Assembly (NCBI RefSeq): GCF_001436695.1
Contig: NZ_AYZG01000014.1
Location: 1 to 64,000, forward strand
Direction: 5' to 3'
From: Lactobacillus taiwanensis DSM 21401
GTDB lineage: Bacteria > Bacillota > Bacilli > Lactobacillales > Lactobacillaceae
DNA: 64,000 nucleotides
The notes under the pieces are model-generated. The model had not been told where the DNA came from and did no database searches. It saw nothing but the letters and a program-made list of their open reading frames with translations. The position numbers and the translations under genes were made by a program. Shown here piece after piece: positions 55,738 through 62,825 of the stretch. Numbering within the stretch: position 1 is the first letter of the stretch; every line of letters begins with the position of its first letter.

Positions 55738-56172
55738 CTAACAAATGGTAGAGCCGTTTTTTAAACAGTTACATGGGACCATGTTGGGGGCTGTTTTTTC
55801 TTTTTGACTAATTTCTTCTTGCATCTTCATTAAATCGCCTTTAGAAATGGGTGAGTCCTTTAAAAGTTTTAGGATCACTTCGCCCTTATGCATGTCACAC
55901 ATTCGGTTTAATAAGGTTTTAGCTTCGTTGTACATCATGTCTGTCTGACTAACAGTAGCAGTGTAGGTATAACGTCGTCCTTCGTGCTTAGCAGTTAACC
56001 AGCCTTTTTGAACTAAACGTCTAATTAGTGTTTTGATAGTTGAATCTGACCAATCTTTTTTTGCCCGAAGTTCTTTTAGGATTTGCTTTGTATGAGTTTC
56101 ACCTAATGTCCAGACAATACGCATTACTTCCCATTCACTGTCTGAAATGGAAGATAAATTTTTTTCGTTCAT
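55738..56172 (-). CDS. copY: CopY/BlaI-family copper-responsive repressor
   Basis: This 144-residue protein has a winged-helix domain (ISDSEWEVMRIVWTLGETH, DWSDSTIKTLIRRLVQKGWL) and a C-terminal cysteine cluster PCNCLKNGSTIC, a variant of the CopY CxCx4CxC metal motif with three Cys visible. CopY represses copper export genes until copper displaces zinc. ATG 56172 is chosen because AAAGGAAAG precedes it. It is the first gene of the copper operon, and its promoter carries two cop-box-like sites. Confidence 0.9.
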   Translation of the reverse strand: MNEKNLSSISDSEWEVMRIVWTLGETHTKQILKELRAKKDWSDSTIKTLIRRLVQKGWLTAKHEGRRYTYTATVSQTDMMYNEAKTLLNRMCDMHKGEVILKLLKDSPISKGDLMKMQEEISQKEKTAPNMVPCNCLKNGSTIC

Positions 56173-56190
56173 TATTACTTTCCTTTCGTT

Positions 56191-56230
56191 TACAAATGTA
56201 ATCATATAACTTTTAGTTTACGTTTGTCAA
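56191..56230 (-). promoter_or_regulatory. copY promoter with two cop boxes
   Basis: On the minus strand TTGACA (56225-56230), an 18-nt spacer and TATGAT (56201-56206). An exact cop box TACANNTGTA lies at 56191-56200 just after the -10, and a one-mismatch version (GACAAACGTA) lies at 56219-56228 over the -35. This is the classic two-operator layout for CopY. Confidence 0.82.
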
Positions 56231-56274
56231 CATAAAATTATTAAAAAAATAGTTCTTATTCAAATAGAAATATT

Positions 56275-56922
56275 TTATTTATTTAAGTAAATTATTCGAT
56301 CAGCCTGCTGAGCCTGCTCTAAATTATGGGTAACCATGATTACCGTTTTTTGATATTTGTCACGTAGCTGAATAATGTAATTTAAGGCTTCTTTAGCATG
56401 CTGATCGTCTAAAGCTCCAGTTGGTTCATCTGCTAAAACGAGATCCCCAGGCTTTAAAATAGTTCGAGCAAGGGCGACACGCTGCTGTTCTCCACCAGAA
56501 AGAATAGAAACTTGTTCATCTTTAGTATGGAATATGTCTAGCTCAGTAAGGATTTGATCAATTAATTTATCACGCCTATTATTATCTATTTTTTTAAAGT
56601 AAGTAGCCAAATAAAGATTTTCTTTGACTGTTTTATTAGAAATTAGGGCAAAACTTTGAAAGAGATAGTTAATCGTATTACGTCTTAACATGATTGCTCG
56701 TTTACTGTTGAGTGAAGGAAGAGGCTGTCCGAATAATTCGACTGTTCCATCGCTCCAATCTTCTAGTAAACCTAAAATATTGAGCAGGGTGGATTTGCCA
56801 CATCCTGATGGACCTACAATTGCGACGAATTCTTGTTGCTTGATTCTCATATTTAAATTATCAATGATAATTCTTTTTCCAAAATTTTTGGTAAGATTTT
56901 GAACTTTGATTACATCGATCAT
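56275..56922 (-). CDS. bacteriocin-associated ABC transporter ATP-binding protein
   Basis: This 215-residue ATPase has Walker A GPSGCGKSTLLNILG near residue 35, signature LSGGEQQRVALARTI near 138, Walker B LVLADEPTGALD and the H-loop MVTHN. It resembles MacB/LolD-type and lactococcin-972-associated ATPases. It is the last gene of the bacteriocin operon and lies 6 nt after the DUF1430-type gene, so the two form the transporter. In lactococcin-972 systems such a transporter serves export or self-protection. Confidence 0.88.
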   Translation of the reverse strand: MIDVIKVQNLTKNFGKRIIIDNLNMRIKQQEFVAIVGPSGCGKSTLLNILGLLEDWSDGTVELFGQPLPSLNSKRAIMLRRNTINYLFQSFALISNKTVKENLYLATYFKKIDNNRRDKLIDQILTELDIFHTKDEQVSILSGGEQQRVALARTILKPGDLVLADEPTGALDDQHAKEALNYIIQLRDKYQKTVIMVTHNLEQAQQADRIIYLNK

Positions 56923-56928
56923 ATTAGT

Positions 56929-59115
56929 CTAATTCCTTTCTATCATTTTTTGAGCAAAGTGAGTTTTTAATGCTAAATAAAAAATTAAAAGCTGTAAAAT
57001 TAAATTTAAAATTTCTATTAGAACTCCAATCTTACTGTGGCTAATTAAGATAATGAGTAAAGCTCCTCCATTAATTGTGCTAATCATAATGAGTGGTAGA
57101 GTGTAAAGCTGTCTGAATGAGAAACCTAAAAACTGTTTAATCAGTAGAGTCTCATAGTTAAGCTTTTTGTAAGTAAAGGCTAAGACACCTACAAGTAAGA
57201 TTAAGAGAATAATCAATAATATAATCACCAAACCGAAGATAGCTAGAGTTTGCCAGAGTGATTTTTGAACCCCATCTATGTACTGCTGGACAGTCGCAAA
57301 GTTCAATTTATTGTCTGCTAAGTGATATTTAGATAAATTATCTGGAGAAAGAACTTGTTTACGCACTGCAGAATCTTTAAATTTAAACGAACCTCCTAAT
57401 CCCGATGCAAATAAGTTACCTATTTCTACAAAAGAAAAGTTTTCTGGGCTGGCAACATAGATAATTGGAGAGTTGTTTAGCGTTGGTTCTTGCGGAGTAT
57501 TGTTCCAAAGAAAGATAGATTTTTGAGGATAATAGGTTATAAATTTGAATTTACGAGATCGAGTAAATTTAGTTGAAATATCTGAAGATCGAATGCCTTC
57601 TTGCATACTTTCTTTTATATAAGAGATAGTTTTTCTTTTCTCAGCTCCGGAAATGTTATCAGGTAAGTAAATTACACGAATTCCATTTTGAGTAGCTTTT
57701 AATACTTGATTGGAGAGGGTAAAGTTAATCGTTTTTAGGTAGTTGGGAGAGGCAGTTAAGATAGTGAAGGGATGAGAGGGCATTTCCTTATAGCCATCTG
57801 TCATTTGTTCAATATAAGTTTTAGAAGCATAAAAAGAGTTCACGAAATAAACTCCATCTTTATTAGCATAATGCCGGTAAAGATCATAGAAATCGCGATT
57901 GATCTTAGAGGAGGTGTCGGCGTAAGAACGTACACTATCATTACCACTATCCATTGAAGCGAGAACTTCCATTTTAGAAACTGTATGCCATTGATGAGCT
58001 TGAGTTGCAGTTTCTGAAATTGATTTTGCAGGCTGGTCAATGTAAAGACAGGTACCAATAACAACGCTCGTTAGTAACAAATAAAATCCAAAAAAGAAAG
58101 AATAAATTAATTTTTTAGGATAATATCCCTTAATTAGAGCAATATTTTTTGAAATAATAACTAAGCTTGCAGCACAGAAAAAAGTAAGACTAAAAATAAA
58201 TGACGTAACAATTCCTGTCTTAATTCCTAAAGTAATGAAGCTAAGAGGAAAACGTAGATTAAAAATTGTTGAAAATACACAAAGAAAAAGTGCAGTCAAA
58301 CTCAGGATAACTAAATATGGTTTAAAGATTTTAAACAAGATATCTTTTTTCGACCAACCTAATAAGATAAGATTTCCATATTCTTTGAGATTGTTTAAAA
58401 AAACTATTAGGAAAGAAGCTAAAAGTCCACAAGAAGTTAAGATAATTCCTAAAATAATGCTATCTTTAAGCAGGTCACCATTGCTAGCACTCCCGCTTTG
58501 AATAAATGTGAAGTCGCTTTTTTCGATGTCAGTTATTTTATGAAGCTGATTAATAATATTATCATAGGTCTGTTTATCGTTTACGCCAACAAGTTGATAG
58601 CTTCCACGAAGAGTATCTTCATTTTTTACTAGGCTTTCTAATTTTGAAACAGTAATTAGTGGAGAAAACCAAAAGCTTGAAATTGGAGCAAGTTGATTAA
58701 TGGTTCCATTAGCTTGACCAATACTAGCATTAGGATTAGAAGACTGGAGAACTTTGTTAATCTTAGACTTGTCTAATAGGGATTGGCCTCCAAAACTAAG
58801 TTGGACATCGATAGTTTTAGGAGTTCCCATAACACCAATATTAAATAGGTCGTCATTATTTTCTTTACGAACTAAGAGAAAGTTCTTCTGGTGAGAAACC
58901 TGATTCAAATAAGCTAGAATCTCATCTTTCTTTGTCGGTGGAATGTTATTAAGATAAAGAGTATAGGGGGACTGGTCGTTTAAATAATTGGTCCAGGTAG
59001 AAATGTATTGATCGCGTAAGCCTAAAAGGAGCCATAGAAAAATAAGAAAAGTTTGTAATATAAGTAAAGCGTACCCGACAAGAGAGGTACGCTTTGTTAA
59101 CGTGCGCTTATTCAT
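56929..59115 (-). CDS. bacteriocin-associated integral membrane protein (DUF1430 type)
   Basis: This 728-residue protein has an N-terminal membrane helix (about residues 13-33), a large extracytosolic domain, three central helices (about 215-360), a second large domain and three C-terminal helices. This layout of FtsX/MacB-like permeases is typical of the lactococcin-972-associated DUF1430 family. ATG 59115 is chosen because it overlaps the bacteriocin stop (TAATG), implying coupling; the frame extends 16 codons further inside the bacteriocin gene. It partners the ATPase at 56275. Confidence 0.85.
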   Translation of the reverse strand: MNKRTLTKRTSLVGYALLILQTFLIFLWLLLGLRDQYISTWTNYLNDQSPYTLYLNNIPPTKKDEILAYLNQVSHQKNFLLVRKENNDDLFNIGVMGTPKTIDVQLSFGGQSLLDKSKINKVLQSSNPNASIGQANGTINQLAPISSFWFSPLITVSKLESLVKNEDTLRGSYQLVGVNDKQTYDNIINQLHKITDIEKSDFTFIQSGSASNGDLLKDSIILGIILTSCGLLASFLIVFLNNLKEYGNLILLGWSKKDILFKIFKPYLVILSLTALFLCVFSTIFNLRFPLSFITLGIKTGIVTSFIFSLTFFCAASLVIISKNIALIKGYYPKKLIYSFFFGFYLLLTSVVIGTCLYIDQPAKSISETATQAHQWHTVSKMEVLASMDSGNDSVRSYADTSSKINRDFYDLYRHYANKDGVYFVNSFYASKTYIEQMTDGYKEMPSHPFTILTASPNYLKTINFTLSNQVLKATQNGIRVIYLPDNISGAEKRKTISYIKESMQEGIRSSDISTKFTRSRKFKFITYYPQKSIFLWNNTPQEPTLNNSPIIYVASPENFSFVEIGNLFASGLGGSFKFKDSAVRKQVLSPDNLSKYHLADNKLNFATVQQYIDGVQKSLWQTLAIFGLVIILLIILLILLVGVLAFTYKKLNYETLLIKQFLGFSFRQLYTLPLIMISTINGGALLIILISHSKIGVLIEILNLILQLLIFYLALKTHFAQKMIERN

Positions 59116-59414
59116 TAGCGACAGTTCCAATAAGCAGTTGCGTGAGTACGAGGGGCGATCCAAGTATTAGCTACTGCTAAAGTACCCCTGCCTTTCCATC
59201 CAGACCAAACGCCGTTTGCAGTTGTACAATGTTGATAAATATGGCTTTGAACTTTTGAATAAGACCAAACTCCTGCTGTTCTACCATGTTCCCAGTATAC
59301 AGGCGTTCCCCTATAGTAGACTGTTTGAGATGCCGCAAAAGCTGTTCCGGATGTGGTTAGTCCAAGAGTAACAAGACCTAAAACCGCCCATTTTTTTAAA
59401 GATTGTTTTTTCAT
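59115..59414 (-). CDS. lactococcin-972-like bacteriocin precursor
   Basis: This 99-residue precursor has a Sec signal (residues 1-27, ending TSGTAFA) and a predicted mature part of 72 residues starting ASQTVYYRGTP. The mature part is rich in Trp, Tyr, Gly and His, with GVWSYSKV, NGVWSGWKGRG and a C-terminal AYWNCR, the pattern of the lactococcin-972 family. It has two Cys (in YQHC and WNC), which could form a disulfide; lactococcin 972 itself, as I recall, has none. Family members block septum formation through lipid II. ATG 59414 follows GGAGGAAAG; an in-frame TTG lies five codons earlier. Its stop overlaps the membrane-protein start. Confidence 0.87.
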   Translation of the reverse strand: MKKQSLKKWAVLGLVTLGLTTSGTAFAASQTVYYRGTPVYWEHGRTAGVWSYSKVQSHIYQHCTTANGVWSGWKGRGTLAVANTWIAPRTHATAYWNCR

Positions 59415-59451
59415 TTTTCTTTCCTCCAAAAATATACAATTTAATTACTTG

Positions 59452-59478
59452 TTAAAAATTTGGGATAGTAGGATACAT
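59452..59478 (-). CDS. 8-residue ORF, candidate leaderless signalling peptide
   Basis: The minus strand has ATG TAT CCT ACT ATC CCA AAT TTT TAA, encoding MYPTIPNF. AAAGGAG lies 7 nt upstream, one of the best ribosome sites in the window. The ORF lies between an rgg gene and the bacteriocin gene, 37 nt before the bacteriocin start. In Streptococcus pyogenes the 8-residue leaderless peptide SIP (MWLLLLFL) activates the Rgg-family regulator RopB, so size and setting match. The peptide is less hydrophobic than SIP. It could also be a simple upstream ORF affecting bacteriocin translation. Confidence 0.6.
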   Translation of the reverse strand: MYPTIPNF

Positions 59479-59521
59479 AGAATATCTCCTTTCCTTTTCT
59501 GATTCTGATAAGATAACTAAA

Positions 59522-59527
59522 ATTATA
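59522..59527 (-). promoter_or_regulatory. -10 element of the bacteriocin operon promoter
   Basis: A perfect TATAAT on the minus strand lies about 44 nt upstream of the 8-codon ORF. The -35 position reads TTATTT, a poor match, which suggests dependence on an activator such as the neighbouring Rgg. Confidence 0.55.
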
Positions 59528-59540
59528 CGGACTATATTAT

Positions 59541-59576
59541 AAAAAAATAAGAATGCTCGTATTTGAGCATTCTTAT
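59541..59576 (-). terminator. terminator of rgg
   Basis: A 12-bp stem ATAAGAATGCTC/GAGCATTCTTAT with a 6-nt loop overlaps the rgg stop codon and is followed by seven T residues on the minus strand. Confidence 0.9.
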
Positions 59577-60385
59577 TTGGGCAATAAAGAACTAATTCGA
59601 GTATCTCCGCATTCTTCCAAGAGAGATTTAATAGCCTGTAGTTTAATAAAATCTTTCTTTAGAAAAGCTTTGAAGTATAAATTGATTATTCTGTAATGGC
59701 TTAAAGAGGGGTCAATAGAGAGATTATCAAGTAGGGTAAAGCATTGATACCAAATTTTTTTGTTAGGGAAAGAATGTGTGTAATAAAGATAATTAAGAGT
59801 GACAGATGAAATAAGTTTTTGAACTTTTAGAGAGAAAGTACTAATATTTGAATATCTTTTGATGACACTTGTCATATGAATATCTAAACTTTCTGGAGAA
59901 AGAAACATTGTTGCGCTTCCAAAGAAGGAAAGCATCATTAAATCGTTTGACCAATTTTCATTTTTGAAAAGTTGAAATTGAATATAATTTTTTACTTCAC
60001 TAGGAATATCTTTTACATTTTGAATTAGCATAGCTTTTAAAAGAATTATTTGGTAAATCGTGAATTTTGATAAAGACATTTTTTCAGATTTACCAAATAA
60101 ATAGTTTAACTCATTTGTATTTTGTTCAAAAAATGCAGTCTTTAATTCATGTAGTAGCTGTGTTTCAGAATCTTTTCCTGTTTGTGGTGATAATACTTGC
60201 TTAAAAAAGAAGTCAGGAGAGATATGGTGAAATTCAAGGAGCTTGAGTAAAACCGAGGCAGAAATATCATGTAAATCTTTCTCAACTTTACCATATTGAG
60301 ATCGAGACATGATATTTGCTGCCATTTCTTTTTGAGTTAAATTTAGTTTTAAACGTTCATCTTTTAAAGCTTCGCCAATTGTCAT
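59573..60385 (-). CDS. Rgg/GadR/MutR-family regulator
   Basis: This 270-residue protein has an N-terminal XRE helix-turn-helix (IGEALKDERLKLNLTQKEMA, ISRSQYGKVE-type segment) and an all-helical TPR-like C-terminal domain (about residues 70-270), the plan of Rgg regulators that bind short peptide pheromones. It stands between the bacteriocin operon and a divergent pair of membrane-protein genes, and so is the likely regulator of one or both. The ATG follows TTGGAGAATGAACG. A remnant of a second rgg gene lies at 51228. Confidence 0.87.
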   Translation of the reverse strand: MTIGEALKDERLKLNLTQKEMAANIMSRSQYGKVEKDLHDISASVLLKLLEFHHISPDFFFKQVLSPQTGKDSETQLLHELKTAFFEQNTNELNYLFGKSEKMSLSKFTIYQIILLKAMLIQNVKDIPSEVKNYIQFQLFKNENWSNDLMMLSFFGSATMFLSPESLDIHMTSVIKRYSNISTFSLKVQKLISSVTLNYLYYTHSFPNKKIWYQCFTLLDNLSIDPSLSHYRIINLYFKAFLKKDFIKLQAIKSLLEECGDTRISSLLPK

Positions 60386-60410
60386 CGTTCATTCTCCAAA
60401 ATAAAATTTA

Positions 60411-60489
60411 TTTTTAGATTAAAACATTATTAATAAAATATTGCAAATATTTTCTAAGATGATATTATTTTAGATAAAATAATCTAAAA
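60411..60489. promoter_or_regulatory. repeated TTTTAGAT elements in the divergent rgg promoter region
   Basis: TTTTAGAT (60468-60475) and ATCTAAAA (60482-60489) form an inverted repeat with a 6-nt spacer. A further TTTTAGATTAAAA lies at 60412-60424. They sit between rgg and the divergent membrane-protein pair and may be Rgg-binding sites. Confidence 0.4.
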
Positions 60490-60548
60490 AATTGTGGTAA
60501 TCTGTGTATTTGTTTCTAAATTAATCAGATAAAAAGGAAGGTGAGTAG

Positions 60549-61106
60549 ATGGACGATAAAAGATGGATTGAACTAGCAAAAAGAAAAAAGCAAGATAAGT
60601 ATTTTGGCATTATCAGCTTGTTGATTGCTTTGATGATGGTTTTCTTCACATTGAAAAATATTGGTTGGCTACTTACTTTCATTGTCGTAGCAGTTATTCT
60701 CTACTACTGGATTGATGTGGAACAGATGCTTGAAGATAATAAGGCAATTAATAGGACGCAGAAGATTATTTTTATTATCCTTGGAATAATTTATGAGCTG
60801 ACTAGTATTGTTTTTGCTTTCATTAATTTAGATTATTTATTACTAGCTTTTGGCATTATAAGTGCAGGATATTTAGGCTTTAAGACAAATACGGTATTTC
60901 GTAAAGATTTGAAGAATAAAAAACTGAAATTTGGGGAAAGTATAGTCGCAATTTGTCTCGGGCTTGGAGCTGCAATCTTGCTTATATTACTTACTCCTAA
61001 AGACATTCTTTGGCTCTTCCTTTTGATTTTTGCTTTAGCCTATAATCTGATTCACCTAATTGTCAGAATTAAGGTTGAACATGACGGAACTAACCGAAAA
61101 CTATAG
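60549..61106 (+). CDS. uncharacterised small membrane protein, paralogue 1
   Basis: This 185-residue protein has about five membrane helices. The cytosolic-looking N-terminus is DDKRWIELAKRKKQDK, and conserved points are LKNIGWLLTF, IYY/LYYWIDVEQMLED, AGYLGFK and LIHLIVRIKVEHDGTNRKL. I do not recognise a family. The next gene encodes a clear paralogue. Their position beside an Rgg gene and a bacteriocin operon makes an immunity role possible, but nothing in the sequence shows it. AAGGAAGGTGAG precedes the ATG. Confidence 0.7.
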   Translation: MDDKRWIELAKRKKQDKYFGIISLLIALMMVFFTLKNIGWLLTFIVVAVILYYWIDVEQMLEDNKAINRTQKIIFIILGIIYELTSIVFAFINLDYLLLAFGIISAGYLGFKTNTVFRKDLKNKKLKFGESIVAICLGLGAAILLILLTPKDILWLFLLIFALAYNLIHLIVRIKVEHDGTNRKL

Positions 61107-61127
61107 GAAAAAGAAAGGAATGATTAG

Positions 61128-61673
61128 ATGCGCCCAGACTTAATTATTAAAAATAGAAAGTTAAACCATATGATCGGTGTGATTGGGATCATTCTGAGTA
61201 TAATCATAATCTTTTTAGCTTTAAAAAATTTAAGTTGGTTGTATCGATTAGTGGGCGTATGTGGAATTATTTATTATCTTATTGATATGGAACAAAAATT
61301 AGAAGAAGACCATGTGATTACGAAAATAGTGCGAATTTTTATGGTTGTAATTGATATTTTTTACATTGTATTTAGTATGATTTTTGCTTTTGTAAACGTT
61401 GATCTTTTACTAAGACTATTTGGAATTGCGGGCTCAGGCTATTTAGGATTTAAGTTCTATCAATTAGTTAGAGAGGAAATTCTTAATAAGAATCTGAAGT
61501 TAGCTGATAGTTTAGTAGCAACTTTTTTAGGCGTTTTTCCAGCTATTTTACTAATTATTTATGCGTTTATTGCGTTTTGGATAATTTTATTAGCATTAAC
61601 TTTGCTATATAATTTAGTCCATTTGATAGTTAGAATTAAAATCGAACGTGGTCCAACGAATCGACAATTCTAA
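61128..61673 (+). CDS. uncharacterised small membrane protein, paralogue 2
   Basis: This 181-residue protein is a paralogue of the preceding gene product. It shares LKNLSWLYRL, IIYYLIDMEQKLEED, AGSGYLGFKFY and the end LVHLIVRIKIERGPTNRQF, with the same five-helix layout. The two genes lie 21 nt apart and form an operon ending in a strong terminator. The tandem pair probably arose by duplication and then diverged widely. Function is unknown; bacteriocin immunity is one possibility from context. Confidence 0.7.
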   Translation: MRPDLIIKNRKLNHMIGVIGIILSIIIIFLALKNLSWLYRLVGVCGIIYYLIDMEQKLEEDHVITKIVRIFMVVIDIFYIVFSMIFAFVNVDLLLRLFGIAGSGYLGFKFYQLVREEILNKNLKLADSLVATFLGVFPAILLIIYAFIAFWIILLALTLLYNLVHLIVRIKIERGPTNRQF

Positions 61674-61678
61674 AACAA

Positions 61679-61725
61679 AAAAAGGTAGAGTATTCGATTT
61701 TCAGGTCGAGTACCCTACCTTTTTG
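61679..61725. terminator. bidirectional terminator
   Basis: AAAAAGGTAG and CTACCTTTTT arms enclose an imperfect inner stem (TATTCGA/TCGAGTA). It separates the membrane-protein pair from the convergent deformylase gene. Confidence 0.85.
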
Positions 61726-61755
61726 TGAAAAATACTATACGTAAAAATTTTTTAA

Positions 61756-62169
61756 TTAAATCAAAATTCCATTACAATGATCAACCTCATGTTGAATTAC
61801 CTCAGCAGTAAAATCAGAGAAACTTTGTTGCCGAGTTTCTAAATTTTCATTTTGATATTTAACTGTGATGTTCTTGTATCTTTTAGTTGGGCGTTCGCCA
61901 GTTAAAGAAAGACATCCCTCGTACGCTAAATATTTATCATCTTGGGTCACAATGATTGGGTTAAGCATCACAATTGGGAGTGGTCCAACAAATAAAGCAA
62001 TAATTCGCTTTTGAACACCAATCATATTTGCGGCTAGACCAGCTGCTCTATCCTTATTAGCGAGTAAAGTGTCCTTTAAATCAGTAGCTGCTCCTAAATC
62101 TTGTTTAGTTGCTGGTAGAGACTTAAATTTTAAAGAAAGTTCATCATGAACAATAGGTTTGACTGCCAT
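61756..62169 (-). CDS. def: peptide deformylase paralogue with altered motif 1
   Basis: This 137-residue protein has deformylase motif 2 in YEGCLSLTGERP near residue 82, with the metal-binding Cys, and motif 3 in QHEVDHCNG near 127, with HExxH. Motif 1 reads GLAANMIG, where the usual GLAAxQIG has a catalytic Gln, here Met. Deformylases remove the formyl group from nascent proteins. This short form is typical of second copies in lactobacilli, and the Met substitution makes activity uncertain. It is monocistronic. Confidence 0.82.
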   Translation of the reverse strand: MAVKPIVHDELSLKFKSLPATKQDLGAATDLKDTLLANKDRAAGLAANMIGVQKRIIALFVGPLPIVMLNPIIVTQDDKYLAYEGCLSLTGERPTKRYKNITVKYQNENLETRQQSFSDFTAEVIQHEVDHCNGILI

Positions 62170-62233
62170 AAAAATAATTCTCCATTGTTATTTTTATCCT
62201 AATTATCGCATATTACTTACAGAAAATTTAAGT

Positions 62234-62725
62234 TTAATTATTTTTTCTTTCTTTAATTGCAAGACGAATCGAATTTATTACCCGGGCAATAATGATCAAT
62301 ATCCCTACAAATAATGAAAGATAGCCTAATGGAACTAAGAAAAAGTTTTCGTGTAAAACACCGCTACGATCAATGTAAGAAACAGAAGTAGCACTAATTA
62401 AGAAGAAAATAATTCCTAAAATAATGAATACACTCCCGATAATAGTAGTGACCATATTAAATTTTTCCGCACGTGTTCTTTTACCATCATTAATCAAAAT
62501 TTGCTCAATTTTATTCATCTTTTTATCTTCTAAAATTAATTCATCGAGGGAAACATCAAATGTTTCTGCGATCAAATAATCATTTCAAAATCTGGAAGGT
62601 TACGATTATTTTCCCAGTTAGAGATCGCCTGTCTAGTTACATTCAGTTTCTTGGCCATCTCTTCCTGAGTTAAGTTCTTTTCTTTTCTAAGGCATTTTAT
62701 TTGTTCGTTGAATTTCTTTTTGCCT
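62234..62725 (-). pseudogene. broken XRE-family regulator with C-terminal membrane helices
   Basis: The minus strand encodes an XRE helix-turn-helix (LTQEEMAKKLNVTRQAISNW, then ENNRNLPDFEM). The frame then meets TGA at about 62576-62578. The continuation IAETFDVSLDELILEDKK lies in the next frame and runs to 62234 with two membrane helices. A one-base deletion in a T run near 62578 explains the shift. No ATG, GTG or TTG opens the first part: AAG occupies the expected start after GTGAGGC. Regulators with such a membrane tail are common in lactobacilli. Either the gene is dead or the sequence has an error here. Confidence 0.75.
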
Positions 62726-62757
62726 CACTTCATAATTTAATTTAATGAAAATTGAGT

Positions 62758-62810
62758 CAAAAAAACAAGCTAGCAATGCTTGCATCTTAAGAGATAGCGT
62801 TACTAGCTTG
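62758..62810 (-). terminator. terminator of the NCS2 permease gene
   Basis: CAAGCTAG (RC 62803-62810) and CTAGCTTG (RC 62766-62773) pair around a partly structured loop. Seven T residues follow on the minus strand. Confidence 0.85.
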
Positions 62811-62825
62811 AAAAAAGATTATTAA

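Noticed and set aside
56929..59163. Start of the DUF1430-type protein at 59163
   Set aside because: It would overlap 48 nt of the bacteriocin gene; the ATG in the TAATG overlap is a better start.
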